The notes under the pieces were generated by a model, which searched no databases, was not told the origin of the DNA, and worked only from the letters and a program-made list of their open reading frames with translations. A stretch of DNA of 64,000 nucleotides, from assembly GCA_010909725.1 (NCBI GenBank), contig JAACMV010000007.1, positions 62,001 through 126,000 of the forward strand. Direction: 5' to 3'. Position 1 is the first letter of the stretch; each line of letters starts with the position of its first letter. Origin of the DNA: Picochlorum sp. 'celeri'. Lineage: Eukaryota > Chlorophyta > Trebouxiophyceae. Made by a program: the position numbers and the translations under genes. Shown here piece by piece: positions 54,591 to 64,000 of the stretch.

Positions 54591-54595
54591 TGTAA
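54591..54595 (+). terminator. TGTAA poly(A) signal candidate after Rab5
   Basis: 61 nt past the stop. Confidence 0.45.
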
Positions 54596-54729
54596 ACTTG
54601 CCCTATTCAAAAATGTCTTGCCAGATCAGAACAGTAGTAGTAGTAGGTTCAAACAAATGAAACTATCCGGACATCGACGCTGATTCATTCGTGAATGAAT
54701 AATGAATTATCAAGGGTAGTAATGTACGC

Positions 54730-55605
54730 GTGATGCTGTCAAAGTCGATAGGCAGGCGTTTTGGGTTTACTTCGTGCCGGGGAGCCACGAATTCGTTCGG
54801 TTCGAACCGAAGTTCGAGGCTCTTGTCACGGTCCAGCAAGGGCAGAGAGGATGATACGGACGACTGGAGAAAGTTTAGGGCAAAATTAGTCCTCTCAGAA
54901 GAGGAGCAATCCATGAATGACCTGCCAGGCCCCCAAATGAGCGAACCAAACCTCGCGCGTTTCCTGAGCGAAGATAGCGAATTCGCCGAGAGCGAGCCTC
55001 TGTGGGCGCATGCAGTCCCCGGACCAGAACAAGGCGGCCTTCTGATTGCGACATCAATGGTTGACGCGGGTACAAGCCATTCTCTGCCGGAACACTTGTG
55101 GCAGACGGTCATTTTCCTGTTAGAGTGTTCTCCCAATGGTTCTGTGGGGCTCGTCTTGAATCGACCGACCATTCTTAGCCTTCAAAAGACAATGCTGCGA
55201 GATGAGATGGGAGAATCTAGACTTCGAGCAAGTTTTGCAGAGAACCGCTTGTACTGTGGTGGAGAGCACAAGCAAGAAATCATTTCAATTCTGCACCGAT
55301 ACGACGCATGCGGTGGACAACTGATTTGTCCAGGTGTCTATCTAGGCGGCCACGCAGGAGCTGTTTCCGCAGTGGAATCCATGGGCCATGACCCGTTCAC
55401 ATTCAAGTTCTTCTCAGGTTGTGAAATGTGGATGAAGGGAGAGTTGGAGAGAGAGATTGAGGACGGCCTATGGCACTGTGCTGCAGCATCCAGCAGTTTG
55501 ATACTGAAAAATTGCCTCAACTTGCCAGTCCCGCTTTATGTTGAGACATTGAAGCTGATGGGTGGAAAGTACGCTGCCGAAGCAGCCCGAGTCTACGAAG
55601 AGTAA
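54730..55605 (+). CDS. UPF0301/AlgH-like protein, probably plastid-targeted
   Basis: 291 residues, single exon. The first ~50 residues are Ser/Arg-rich (MMLSKSIGRRFGFTSCRGAT), like a transit peptide. The conserved region starts near residue 100: GGLLIATSMVD, QTVIFLLECSPNGSVGLVLNRPT, RLYCGGEHKQE, GVYLGGHAGAV and FKFFSGCEMWMKGELEREI, then WHCAAAS, all typical of UPF0301. Biochemical role of the family is unknown. The second Met (54733) could also start it. Confidence 0.85.
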   Translation: MMLSKSIGRRFGFTSCRGATNSFGSNRSSRLLSRSSKGREDDTDDWRKFRAKLVLSEEEQSMNDLPGPQMSEPNLARFLSEDSEFAESEPLWAHAVPGPEQGGLLIATSMVDAGTSHSLPEHLWQTVIFLLECSPNGSVGLVLNRPTILSLQKTMLRDEMGESRLRASFAENRLYCGGEHKQEIISILHRYDACGGQLICPGVYLGGHAGAVSAVESMGHDPFTFKFFSGCEMWMKGELEREIEDGLWHCAAASSSLILKNCLNLPVPLYVETLKLMGGKYAAEAARVYEE

Positions 55606-55795
55606 ATCCGCACGCAATTTGTCTGCAATATTGGCATCATCATGCCAACCCACACGACTTGATGATGAAATCATGATTGTGATGGCTGTGCCTCATGTTG
55701 AGCACTGATCTGCTTGTCATGTACTTTTATTTTTATAATTTTAATCAAATTCAGTGTACTTGTGGGAGCGTACCGCACGAGCGCGATCAAGACTG

Positions 55796-56133
55796 ATGGA
55801 CGACGCAACAGAAGCTCTCAAAGAGTTTGCTAAAAACAGTGCCAGGTACGATTACTTGAAAGATATGGTACATCTTAAATATATTCCGCAGATCGAGAAC
55901 GGATGCAGGGCGTGGTTGTCTTGACGTGTGCGCCCCCAAACTACTTGACCTGACGTTTCACCGGAATTCTTTGTCGCAGATTAGTGAAGCGATGTGAAAA
56001 GCCTGATAAGAAGGAATTTTTGAAAGTAGCTCGCTTGACAGCCGTTGGATTCCTTGCGGTGGGATTTTTGGGATTCTTTGTCAAACTCATCTTCATCCCA
56101 ATCAATCAGATCATCGTCACGAGCCAATCATAG
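55796..56133 (+). CDS. SEC61G: Sec61 gamma / SecE subunit of the ER translocon (two exons)
   Basis: Exon 1 55796-55845, intron 134 nt (55846-55979), exon 2 55980-56133; 67 residues, the expected size. A short amphipathic N-terminal helix ([20 protein letters not shown]) and [16 protein letters not shown] lead into a single tail-anchoring membrane helix ([20 protein letters not shown]). It clamps the Sec61 channel and is essential for protein entry to the ER, the same route as SRP54 at 31230. Too short for routine gene calling because the exons are tiny. Confidence 0.9.
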
Positions 56134-56203
56134 ATCATCGCATGGTCTTTGGAAATAACACGAATATCTCAACATAATATGTATATGGTAATTGTAAGCG
56201 GAA

Positions 56204-57067
56204 TCATTGCTTTGAGGCCTGGGTTGTTTGGAGCCACACTGTGGCAGAAAGGACATTGGCAAGGCCATGTGCACACGCTGTCCACGCCAAAGATCCGGTG
56301 TATAGATATAGATATCCATACGCACACCCTATTAGACTAGCCCACGCTGCGAAGGCAAGATTGCGGCCTCCATTGACGTGCAGGGCACCAAAAACGAGCC
56401 CTGCAATTGCAACACCCCTCCAGTCTGGGTAGATGGCAGGCACAAGCGCCCATCTGAAGAGCGTCTCCTCTGCAAGGGCTGGTACGACTCCTACAGTGAT
56501 TATATCACCCCAGTTGTTTCCCAAAGGAAGGAGTACCTGCCGATTTGCAACATCTGTAGCGTCTCGAAAGTCTGGCCACACTTTCAAAAGCAGAAATCTC
56601 GTTCCAGTCACAGCCCCTGCGAGGGAGCACGTGGCCAGAAGCCCAGTACCAAGCTCTACAGTACCCGTTACGATCGTGGATGCACTATGGAATGATTGGA
56701 ACAGAGGCATATCTGCCTGCGCAGCTGGAGCAAAGATGGGTGACACAGCATACAGAACAACCCCGCCCAAACCAATGATGGCTGACGTTGATATACATGC
56801 TGAGATGATCTGATCCCTCTGGATCAGATCTCTTCCATCATCACCATCTGGTATTTGATCTGAGGAAGGCTTTGAAACCTTCAACTCCTCCTCCCTCTGG
56901 GAACTTCTTCTTCGTACCTTTTGGGCACGGCGGGGGACACGTGTTTGTGAACAGACTCCCCCAATTTTTCTGAAACAAGTTTGATCATGAACATAGATCC
57001 CCTTCAGAGCCATCACGCTAGCTGATGCGCCATCGGCTCTAGACCCACAACAGTAATGAACTCTCAT
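56204..57067 (-). CDS. CPBP (CAAX/Abi) family membrane protease, plastid-type
   Basis: 287 residues, single exon, with a long basic N-terminal leader to about residue 80 suggesting plastid import; M19 is an alternative start. Catalytic motifs: EETLFR (E200, E201, R205), FGALH (H230) and HGLAN (H267, N271), the glutamate-histidine protease set. Several hydrophobic helices surround them (ISACISTSAIIGLGGVV; GVAIAGLVFGALHV). Plant relatives sit in the chloroplast envelope; the substrate is unknown. Convergent with Sec61 gamma, 70 nt apart. Confidence 0.88.
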   Translation of the reverse strand: MRVHYCCGSRADGASASVMALKGIYVHDQTCFRKIGGVCSQTRVPRRAQKVRRRSSQREEELKVSKPSSDQIPDGDDGRDLIQRDQIISACISTSAIIGLGGVVLYAVSPIFAPAAQADMPLFQSFHSASTIVTGTVELGTGLLATCSLAGAVTGTRFLLLKVWPDFRDATDVANRQVLLPLGNNWGDIITVGVVPALAEETLFRWALVPAIYPDWRGVAIAGLVFGALHVNGGRNLAFAAWASLIGCAYGYLYLYTGSLAWTACAHGLANVLSATVWLQTTQASKQ

Positions 57068-57191
57068 TCGATCATCTGAACGACGCCCTCATCTTCTTTA
57101 TACAAAAAAAATAATGTATTATTATTAGTACTATGAGAAAATGCCGCTTGTGTGGCAAACGCTTTTCAAGTACGGAATGAATTGGATTGCA

Positions 57192-57196
57192 TTACA
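57192..57196 (-). terminator. TGTAA poly(A) signal candidate after L17
   Basis: TTACA on the plus strand, 18 nt past the stop. Confidence 0.5.
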
Positions 57197-57213
57197 AAGA
57201 GAAATCATAAATT

Positions 57214-57753
57214 TTACACAAGCTCAATGGTTGCCATCTCCGCATTATCACCCCTGCGCTTCTGAATCTCCGTCGTAACTCTGCAATATCCTCCATTCCT
57301 CTCTGCGTAACGCTCTGGGGCCTGCTCAAACAGACTCTGCACCAAGTCCTTGTCATACACAAATCCAAGAGCCTGGCGCCTGGCATGAAGAGATCCATCC
57401 TTTGCCAATGTAATCATTTTATCTACATGTTTTCTGATCGCCTTGGCTCTAGGCTTGGTTGTGGTGATTTTACCGTGTCTCAGCACCTCTGTCACCAGAC
57501 CTCGAACCAATGCTTTCCTCTGGTCTGCCGGTCTACCCAGGCGGGCCTTCTTCACTCCATGTCGCATGGCGAAAAGAGTGGCGCCATTCTGTGGGCCCTC
57601 CATAACTGAGCATGAATCATTTGTTTCTACCAGAATCTGAGGCACATTGGTGATGCGGCGCATACCAGCAAACTGTGTGTGCTGAACTGGCCTCACAGTC
57701 GCCACAGACTGTGGGACCTTCACCGTTCTGAATGATGTCTTGACAAAGGACAT
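57214..57753 (-). CDS. RPL17: Plastid-type ribosomal protein L17 (bL17), nuclear encoded
   Basis: 179 residues, start at 57753 ([14 protein letters not shown]). An N-terminal ~60-residue presequence precedes the mature start [68 protein letters not shown] and the ending [14 protein letters not shown] match the chloroplast L17 of land plants residue for residue in many places. L17 sits near the tunnel exit of the large subunit. In red algae the gene is in the plastid genome, so a nuclear copy supports a green origin for the window. Mitochondrial L17 is the alternative but fits less well. Confidence 0.9.
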   Translation of the reverse strand: MSFVKTSFRTVKVPQSVATVRPVQHTQFAGMRRITNVPQILVETNDSCSVMEGPQNGATLFAMRHGVKKARLGRPADQRKALVRGLVTEVLRHGKITTTKPRAKAIRKHVDKMITLAKDGSLHARRQALGFVYDKDLVQSLFEQAPERYAERNGGYCRVTTEIQKRRGDNAEMATIELV

Positions 57754-58042
57754 TGTTACTAGATCAAAATATAATGTGATATTGTGGGTCGACAATGGAC
57801 CTTTGTATCCAGCAATCCGATGGAATGCATGGCGAGGTTGTAGGCTTGCAGGGTTGCAGGCGTGCGCATACATGTTCGGTCAAATACATGCACCGACCGA
57901 GTGCCTATTCATGTCGGATGAACACGATCACCTCGCGACGACGAAGAATGTGGCCACATTCTTTGATATATTTTGTTGATGTAGCAGTATGAACTAGTTT
58001 CAGTGTAGCACAGAAGGAAAACAAGCGCATCGGGGGGCTGGA

Positions 58043-59127
58043 ATGACATTCTCGACGATTGACGACTTTTACGTGGACGATGGTGTCGTCAAGGATGGTA
58101 CACCGTCGAGGATACGGGATAATGTGTCAAGAGAGGTAGAAGAAGGTTTGCGCCGCTATGGCTGTGCACTCATCGTCAGAGCGTGTCTTCGGCTGGAGCT
58201 GCCAACGAGTGTTGCCTGTACAGCCCAGGTTCTCTTGCATCGTTTCTATTGCAAACACAGTGTAGTCGAGTATGATGTTCGGGTGATGAGCGTGTCTGCG
58301 TTCTGGTTGGCGTGCAAGTTGGAGGAGGTGATTCAGTCTGACAAGTCAGGCTGCCTGACGCTGAGGGATGTTTTGGTGATGTTTTACGATGGCATCCGTC
58401 GGGAGGAGAATGGAGGATTTATGCTGCTCGATATATATGGAGGGTTTTATGTGGCGTTTAAAGACGCTGTGGTGAGGGGGGAGAGGGACATGCTGAGGTG
58501 CTTTGGGTTTGTGACACATGTGGAGCATGCACACCCATTCGTTTTGTCGCTAGGCGCTCAGCTCGGACTGGATACAAGCGTACTGCAAACTGCATGTAAT
58601 ATTGTCAACGATTCGCTTAGGACGACGTTGTGTGTGCGCGTGAAGGCGCACTGCGTTGCCTGCGCTGCCCTGCTTTTTGCTGCACGCAGACATGGGCATG
58701 GTTTGCCACATGGGTGGTGGTATGGCTGTGGTGTTGAATGGAAGACAATTCGCTTGTGCTGTGAAGAACTGATAGATCTGTATGAAAGCCATCGTGATGG
58801 GGATGCGTACATTTCTGTATCAGATACATTTTTAAATTTTGAAACCAAGGATGCAGGGGTATGTTGTTGTTTGTAGTCTTGTGCCTGGATGATGAAGATT
58901 GTGATTCCCCTACCGAAACAATGTTTAGTGAGGACATCACGTATTCGTACACTGACAGGCTTTTCTCTGTTTGACGTGTGTACATTTTGCTGAAGCAAAC
59001 CATGACCTTTTTTGCGTCTTCTTTGCAGGTTCTGCTTCAGAGCAAAACACCACATGATGTCAAAACAAATGATTCTGGACTCGATAAACCAAATGAAAAC
59101 AAAACAAAAAGGATGAGACGCCAATAG
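58043..59127 (+). CDS. CCNL: Cyclin L (two exons)
   Basis: Exon 1 58043-58858, intron 170 nt, exon 2 59029-59127; 304 residues. DDFYVDDGVVKDGTPSRIRD is the cyclin L/K-type opening, followed by RRYGCALIVRACLRLELP and VMSVSAFWLACKLEEV in the first cyclin box; LVMFYDGIRR and ERDMLRCFGFVTHVEHAHPF sit mid-protein, then a second, cysteine-rich box. Cyclin L partners CDK10/11 in transcription and splicing. The tail is short (ENKTKRMRRQ) and lacks the long RS domain of animal and land-plant cyclin L. Divergent from L17, 289 nt apart. Confidence 0.85.
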
Positions 59128-59451
59128 GAAGGTGCGTATCGGTCGTCTCTTTTCTCTGTATACATACTTGCCCGGTGATACCATGAATATATACGCTATT
59201 CTGAACCTCATTACATCCTTGTGGATACACTTTATCTTTGCTGAGGGCAAGTTGTACATTGTATTAATGTGGTATCATGTATATTCATGATGTATGAATT
59301 GTTCAGTAACAGTGTCCCCCCTTGGGTGTGCAGTATTACATATTTATTTCTGTATATTCATTCAGCAGTAGCATTCATCAGGGCTGCTTTTTTTCATGTG
59401 CAAAGTTCCCATTCGTGTAATAATAATGGAAAAACAAATTCCACCTAGGAA
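59128..59451. other. Convergent intergenic region
   Basis: Between cyclin L and TSEN34 3' ends; no gene seen. Confidence 0.4.
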
Positions 59452-60349
59452 TCATGACGTGCCAAATCCCCCAATTTGCCCAAAGGTGGTGTACAGCACC
59501 TCGCCCTCATCATCCAGGGATGCAAACAACAAATGCTTCCGTGCTTGGAATGAACCTCGACACGCAGCAGCCAAGCTTGAAGGAACCAATGGTACATCGA
59601 TCGGCGCTACCCGAACGCAAAATTGTGCATGGAACTGTGTGGGATCTCCTGGATATAGCAGGTAGTCTGCACCAAACTTTGATCCTGCAGTAATGCAGTA
59701 TTTTTTCCTCTTCAAATCTCGGAAGATTGTATACTTCTGTCTATCAATATCGGTACTAGGATATGTCCATTCGACATGTTCCAGAAGGGCCTCATCATCC
59801 ACATGAACCTCTGATGGAATGGTGAACTCTGTCCCATGTGCTAGGGCATACTGCCAGCCTTCGCCCTCTTCTTCTTGCGAGTCGCTACTGCTTTCATCAG
59901 ACTCACTATCATTGCCAGGATTACTATCACCAGGGACCATACTGGTCCCTTGTCTCATTGAATCTGCATGCCTGTCAGTAGAATACAGCTCAATGGCCCC
60001 TACATCCTTCAACAAGTATGTCACTTCCTCTGGACTCAACTGCAGCGGAAGTCCTCTAACAGCATTCTGTTGCTTGAAGGCTTCACAACAAAAACCACAG
60101 TATTAACACACGTATCATCAACACCCATGTAACAAACCCAGAACGCACCAGCCAGTCCTCCAACCATGGCCCCAACGATTCCGTACTTTTCCCTCAACAC
60201 ATAAGCATCTGCATACCATAATGGATATTGTGAACCTTGATATCATACGAATCATGATCCATTGTGACAGAAAACCAACCATCAGCGCTCCAAACAAATC
60301 CCCTCCCTTGCATGACATGCACTTTGATACGCCGCTCTGTCCCATCCAT
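59452..60349 (-). CDS. TSEN34: tRNA-splicing endonuclease subunit SEN34 (three exons)
   Basis: Exons 60349-60280, 60208-60149 and 60080-59452, introns 71 and 68 nt, in phase; 252 residues. Cuts the 3' splice site of pre-tRNA introns. The N-terminal part reads GFVWSADAYVLREKYGIVGA, QNAVRGLPLQLSPEEV. An acidic linker follows (SESDESSSDSQEEEGE). The catalytic domain has TIFRDLKRKKYCITAGSKFG, YPGDP (Y186), FHAQF (H194) and ARKHLLFA (K225); the spacing Y-8-H-31-K equals that of human TSEN34 (Y247, H255, K286). Start chosen from the only ATG that gives the family N terminus after splicing. Confidence 0.9.
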
Positions 60350-60690
60350 CCTGGATCGATACCATAAACATGTATATCGTTCTTATTCATTCACATTTTC
60401 TCCATGGATTGCTGGTGCACGCATCCTTTTTTGGCTTTGCTGTCAGGTGTGAAATGCCACTGGCATTGCGTCCTGGCCATGGCCGCTCGGATCATCCATG
60501 CGATGGGAGAATGCTCATGTGTCGGAAAAGCCCTGAGATATCAATGACACGGATCGAATTGGTCATCTTAATGCCTTATAGCATCATCAGAGCCATATTA
60601 AGATAGTACATTGTTGTCTGAATCAGTACAAAGGTGTCTCCGAGACAGAAACAACAACAACTGCATGAACGTTGGTTCCGGAACAGCAAC
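60350..60690. promoter_or_regulatory. Bidirectional upstream region, TSEN34 and RRM protein
   Basis: May hide a 5' exon of the RRM gene, whose frame is open upstream to about 60634 without an ATG. No other gene. Confidence 0.35.
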
Positions 60691-61140
60691 ATGATTGTGA
60701 AAGACGTCGGGAGTGAAAATGACTCATACCATGGATATTCAGTCCATGTGCATGATGAGAATATCGACAGTGAAGAACTGAGGCTTGAGATGGAACAGTT
60801 TGGTGTGCTGAAGGATTTCCATGTTGAAGCCAGTCGTACCTTGCCATATACAGAGTACGCGGTTGTGACATATTTTGATGTGGAGGACGCTGACAGGGCT
60901 TGTCGAATGATGCGTGGGACTTTACCCAGTCCCAATCAGAGGGGAAGGTCGAGATTGGTGGCTGTTCAAAGGAGGGCATGCTCACGTTCCAGGTCAGTTC
61001 AGAGACGTGTTCGTTCCAAGAGAAGATGTTCGTCCGCAAGTCCATCCAGTGCCTGCGATATTATGTTAGTATCAGAGATACCTAGCACACGATTGACCAC
61101 CCAGCGATGCAGATCTTGGGCTTGTGGTCTTCATGAATGA
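60691..61140 (+). CDS. RRM protein with Arg/Ser-rich tail, possibly 5'-incomplete
   Basis: 149 residues from the first in-frame ATG. RRM-like fold: GYSVHVHDENIDSEELRLEM, QFGVLKDFHVEA, YTEYAVVTYFDVEDADRACR. The last block, Y-F-D-V-x-x-A-x-x-A, recalls Mei2-type RRMs. The tail has RACSRSRSVQRRVRSKRR. RNA binding in splicing or transport is likely, but no orthologue is named. The frame extends 19 codons upstream without ATG, so an extra 5' exon is possible. Confidence 0.6.
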   Translation: MIVKDVGSENDSYHGYSVHVHDENIDSEELRLEMEQFGVLKDFHVEASRTLPYTEYAVVTYFDVEDADRACRMMRGTLPSPNQRGRSRLVAVQRRACSRSRSVQRRVRSKRRCSSASPSSACDIMLVSEIPSTRLTTQRCRSWACGLHE

Positions 61141-61222
61141 GCGTCGTTTGAGAGATTTTTTGTCATTTCATATCATTCAATTCCATTTGATGCGATGCAT
61201 TCGTTTTGATTTCATTCGATTA

Positions 61223-63385
61223 TTATTTTTTGTCTGTATTTCTTGCATTTCTTTTTCTCTTCCTCTCCAGATATCTGGCTTTTGCAGCAGCTATGCTGGC
61301 TTCATCATTCCTCCTGCAGGGCTGTTCTGATGCAAAAGCCTGTTCGGAGATACCAGTGCAAGTTTTATTTGCACTTTGGGTAACGTGTGCATCCTTTTCC
61401 AATACATAATGGTGTGATTTTCCAGCCAAACGCTGTATATCGACGGTCTGAATACGATCCAACACATCTGGCAGCCACTTGGAACTCACAGGTGTCACGG
61501 TTTTGAGAAACACACTAGATGTTTGAATCAGGTCGTGATAGATAATCCACTCGGGTAATAACCCATCTTTATCTATAGGAAGTCGTGCAGAACAGGGGTG
61601 GATCTGGGTAAGAGTTGAAGTAGCTGTAGCAAGGGTCCTGAATCCATTATGGCGATGTAGGCGCTTGGCAAGTCTACACGAATACCCTTTACTGAGGGCT
61701 TTCCGGACCCTATACTCCACAGGTCTTCTATGTGAGGAACTGTGTTTATCCTCTGAGATGGCCAAGTTTCCCACGAGAGACAGTATTTGCTTGCGAACGT
61801 CATTTGCCTGCATGATTGCCCTGGGATTGATTCCAAAGTCTGTGCACCAGTTTGAATCCTTGCCTGAATCCAACCACGCCTGGAAACACCGTAGGTAGAA
61901 TATATGATCCCCTAGTTCATCTGACATCAACGTTTCTATACCATTCGCGATGCGCTCCGAAGCATCCGTGCCAAGACTTTTCAACAATTGCACTCGCTGT
62001 TGCGGACCAGTGTTCTTTGCGTATAATGTGCTATCTTGGCTGATCATGCTGGCCACGGTTACTACTTCATCCAAGCAGCCCAAGGTTTTCGCTTCGATAA
62101 CTGACCTCGACAAGAGCGGATCCAGAGGGAGATGGGCCATTTCACGCCCCACATCTGAGATGTTACCGGCCTTGTCAATTGCACCAATGATATATAACTG
62201 ACGCAATGATTCCTCAACAGCTGCAGCGTCTGGTCTGTCTATAAAGTCAAATTCGAAAATATTCATGGTCAGTGGAAGTGATTTCAGGTATAATACTGCT
62301 TGCATCATGCTGGTTCTCTTGATTTCGGGCTCTGTAGTGGCCCTCAAATTTTCATAGGTGGCTGATGTATATAAACGATAACACGTTCCAGCTTTGGTCC
62401 TTCCAGCTCTACCAGCTCTTTGAATCGCTTGAACACGAGAAATTTGAACTGTGACGAGGCTGTCCACTCCAGTTTTGGGATTGTATTGCTTCTGCTTGCA
62501 GATTCCAGAGTCAAGTACATACGCAATCCCATCCACTGTGACCGAGGTCTCTGCGATATTGGTTGCAATAATACAGCGACGAATCCCATTACCAGATTTG
62601 AATGCCCGGGATTGCATTTCTGGGGGAAGCGCTGCATAAAGAGGTATGATGATAAGAGGTGAGCACTCCTGGGAACTCATGGAGGAAATGCAGGTATCGA
62701 GCGTCTTGCACACTCTCTCAATCTCTGCCTGGCCGGGTAAAAATACCAAGATATCCCCATCATATGGTTTTTGATGGATCTGAAGTACAGAGTCTACCAC
62801 TGCTTGCTCAAAGTCGTCAAAATGATCTTCCTCGCTATGAACAATTTTGACAGGAAAAGACCGCCCTGGCACATTGATCACAGGGCATCCATCAAAGTAG
62901 TTTGAGAATTTCTCCGTCTCCAAGGTTGCTGAGGTAACGAGTAATCTCAGATTTCTAGTATGGCTCATGAGAGATTTCAACATGCCAAACAAAATGTCAG
63001 TGTTCAGGGACCTCTCATGGGCTTCATCCAGGATGATGCAAGAGTACTTGGACAGAAAAGGGTCTTCGTACAACTCCCTCAGGAGTACCCCATCTGTCAT
63101 ATAGCATATTTTTGTTGCATTGGACGTTCTATCTTCGAACCGCACCCTGTATCCGACCAGTGTGCCCACATCACAGTTCAACTCCTGTGCCACCCTCTTT
63201 GCAACTTGGACTGCTGCCACTCTTCTCGGCTGCGTCACGACAATGCTGTCGCTTATCCCATGTTTCAGTATTATTTGTGCTAGCTGAGTCGTTTTGCCGG
63301 ATCCAGTCTCCCCAACCACGATAGTTGTTCGATTTGACAGTACAGTTCTAGCGATATCGTCCTCAAACTCCCGAATGGGCAGCAT
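61223..63385 (-). CDS. DEAH-box RNA helicase, DEAH4/RID1-like
   Basis: 720 residues, single exon. Begins MLPIREFEDDIARTVLSNRT right before motif I, with no long N-terminal domain. Motifs: GETGSGKT, QPRRVAA, DEAH, SATLE, LVFLPGQAEIE, IIATNIAETS and QRAGRAGR. Downstream LDPLLSRSVIEAKTLGC (winged helix and ratchet) and LPEWIIYHDLIQTSSVFLK (OB fold). The short N terminus and OB-fold wording resemble plant DEAH4/RID1, implicated in pre-mRNA splicing. The last ~60 residues are lysine/arginine-rich. Tail to tail with the RRM gene, 82 nt apart. Confidence 0.9.
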   Translation of the reverse strand: MLPIREFEDDIARTVLSNRTTIVVGETGSGKTTQLAQIILKHGISDSIVVTQPRRVAAVQVAKRVAQELNCDVGTLVGYRVRFEDRTSNATKICYMTDGVLLRELYEDPFLSKYSCIILDEAHERSLNTDILFGMLKSLMSHTRNLRLLVTSATLETEKFSNYFDGCPVINVPGRSFPVKIVHSEEDHFDDFEQAVVDSVLQIHQKPYDGDILVFLPGQAEIERVCKTLDTCISSMSSQECSPLIIIPLYAALPPEMQSRAFKSGNGIRRCIIATNIAETSVTVDGIAYVLDSGICKQKQYNPKTGVDSLVTVQISRVQAIQRAGRAGRTKAGTCYRLYTSATYENLRATTEPEIKRTSMMQAVLYLKSLPLTMNIFEFDFIDRPDAAAVEESLRQLYIIGAIDKAGNISDVGREMAHLPLDPLLSRSVIEAKTLGCLDEVVTVASMISQDSTLYAKNTGPQQRVQLLKSLGTDASERIANGIETLMSDELGDHIFYLRCFQAWLDSGKDSNWCTDFGINPRAIMQANDVRKQILSLVGNLAISEDKHSSSHRRPVEYRVRKALSKGYSCRLAKRLHRHNGFRTLATATSTLTQIHPCSARLPIDKDGLLPEWIIYHDLIQTSSVFLKTVTPVSSKWLPDVLDRIQTVDIQRLAGKSHHYVLEKDAHVTQSANKTCTGISEQAFASEQPCRRNDEASIAAAKARYLERKRKRNARNTDKK

Positions 63386-63419
63386 TCGGACTTCTCAGGG
63401 AATCTGATTATGAACAAAA

Positions 63420-63424
63420 TTACA
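63420..63424 (-). terminator. TGTAA poly(A) signal candidate after golgin-84
   Basis: TTACA on the plus strand, 20 nt past the stop. Confidence 0.5.
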
Positions 63425-63443
63425 AGAAATACCCAATAGATTA

Positions 63444-64000
63444 TTACCCAGTGCGATGCACCGCTGTAGGATCCATAATTGGCCCTGCGTTGTCAATTTG
63501 ATGGGAGTGGAAAAATAAGAGGGCATATATGAACAGATGCATGCCTAAAAGGTATCCAAAGACACCCAGCCTCCACAAGGGAGACTGTCGAATTAAAATG
63601 ACAGCCTGTAAGGCGATTCTATCCAATAACTTTGCGCTCGCCTGTACAGCTCCCCCAATGTGGCCTGGGGCATTGGCCAACCTTTCATAGCCTGGTCCTA
63701 ACGCATTCATTGGAACGACATTATCGTAGGAATCCCCACTGAAGAATTTGTCCACGGCTGCTGATCTACGACGCATGCTGTCAGGTCTTGATGAGACAAG
63801 CTGCTTGTCTAGCTGCATTTGAAGTGCATCTTTCTCTGCTGTTAGGTTTTCAATATGGCTCTGTTTGGAATACAGCATGTCTGTGAGCTCTTTCACTCGT
63901 TTCTGCAGGTCGATCATGTCCGATGCTTCTAGTTTGGAAATTTTATGCTTGAGATTGATGTTTTCTGATTGAATTCTCGAGACCTCTCCCTCCAAGGTCT
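63444..64000 (-). CDS. Golgin-84-like protein, C-terminal part (runs off the right edge)
   Basis: The frame is open to the window edge; about 185 residues are visible. A heptad coiled coil (IQSENINLKHKISKLEASD; LYSKQSHIENLTAEKDALQM) is followed by a linker with SMRRRSAAVDKFFSGDSYD and a C-terminal anchor (SPLWRLGVFGYLLGMHLFIY, then ALLFFHSHQ). The block R-L-G-V-F-G-Y-L-x-x-x-H-L and a following H is the hallmark of golgin-84/GC1, a tail-anchored Golgi tether for cisternal structure. Start and N-terminal part lie outside the window. Confidence 0.85.
   Translation of the reverse strand, partial: TLEGEVSRIQSENINLKHKISKLEASDMIDLQKRVKELTDMLYSKQSHIENLTAEKDALQMQLDKQLVSSRPDSMRRRSAAVDKFFSGDSYDNVVPMNALGPGYERLANAPGHIGGAVQASAKLLDRIALQAVILIRQSPLWRLGVFGYLLGMHLFIYALLFFHSHQIDNAGPIMDPTAVHRTG

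Overview
The window is nuclear DNA of a eukaryotic alga, most likely a green alga (chlorophyte or prasinophyte type). Four things point there. A plastid-type ribosomal protein L17 is encoded in the nucleus with a presequence. Plastid-style CPBP (CAAX-type) protease, UPF0301 and glucose-6-phosphate isomerase genes carry N-terminal extensions. Several proteins read as plant-type family members (a DEAH4/RID1-like helicase, mitochondrial S9, a Rab5/RHA1-like GTPase). Many genes carry TGTAA shortly after the stop, the usual green-algal poly(A) signal. Genes are compact, with few short GT-AG introns (mostly 37-190 nt). The species cannot be named from sequence alone.

Layout. Bases 1-9640 are mobile DNA: a LINE reverse transcriptase remnant at the left edge, then a ~9.15 kb element (486-9639) bounded by inverted repeats. 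It carries a 967-residue Tnp2/DUF4218-like transposase and, divergently, two multi-exon accessory genes of unknown function. Its left inverted repeat is split by a ~1 kb nested insertion. Bases 9640-25080 are an accessory region. It holds two related secreted proline-rich proteins (10587-12912 and 17568-19753), the second followed by a frameshifted beta-helix segment. It also holds two copies of a LINE 3' end, a broken second Tnp2-like transposase, perfect palindromes, and long stretches with no recognisable gene.

From 25083 to the right edge the window is a dense housekeeping block of 22 genes on both strands, often 15-350 nt apart. It includes SOUL heme-binding, GT8 glycosyltransferase, leucine-dehydrogenase-like, mitochondrial carrier, SRP54, VPS16, MadBub-type checkpoint kinase, mitochondrial S9, GPI, a five-BRCT TopBP1-like protein, a degenerate Ste20-like kinase, an Rtt106-like histone chaperone, Rab5, UPF0301, Sec61 gamma, CPBP protease, L17, cyclin L, TSEN34, an RRM protein, a DEAH helicase and the end of golgin-84, plus three secreted or membrane proteins of unknown function.

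These genes do not form one pathway. Grouped by theme they cover secretory and endosomal traffic (SRP54, Sec61 gamma, VPS16, Rab5, golgin-84), chromosome maintenance (MadBub, TopBP1-like, Rtt106-like), RNA processing (TSEN34, cyclin L, DEAH helicase) and organelle function (L17, S9, CPBP protease, UPF0301, GPI). Exon junctions were inferred by eye from GT/AG sites, frame and protein continuity; no transcript data were available.
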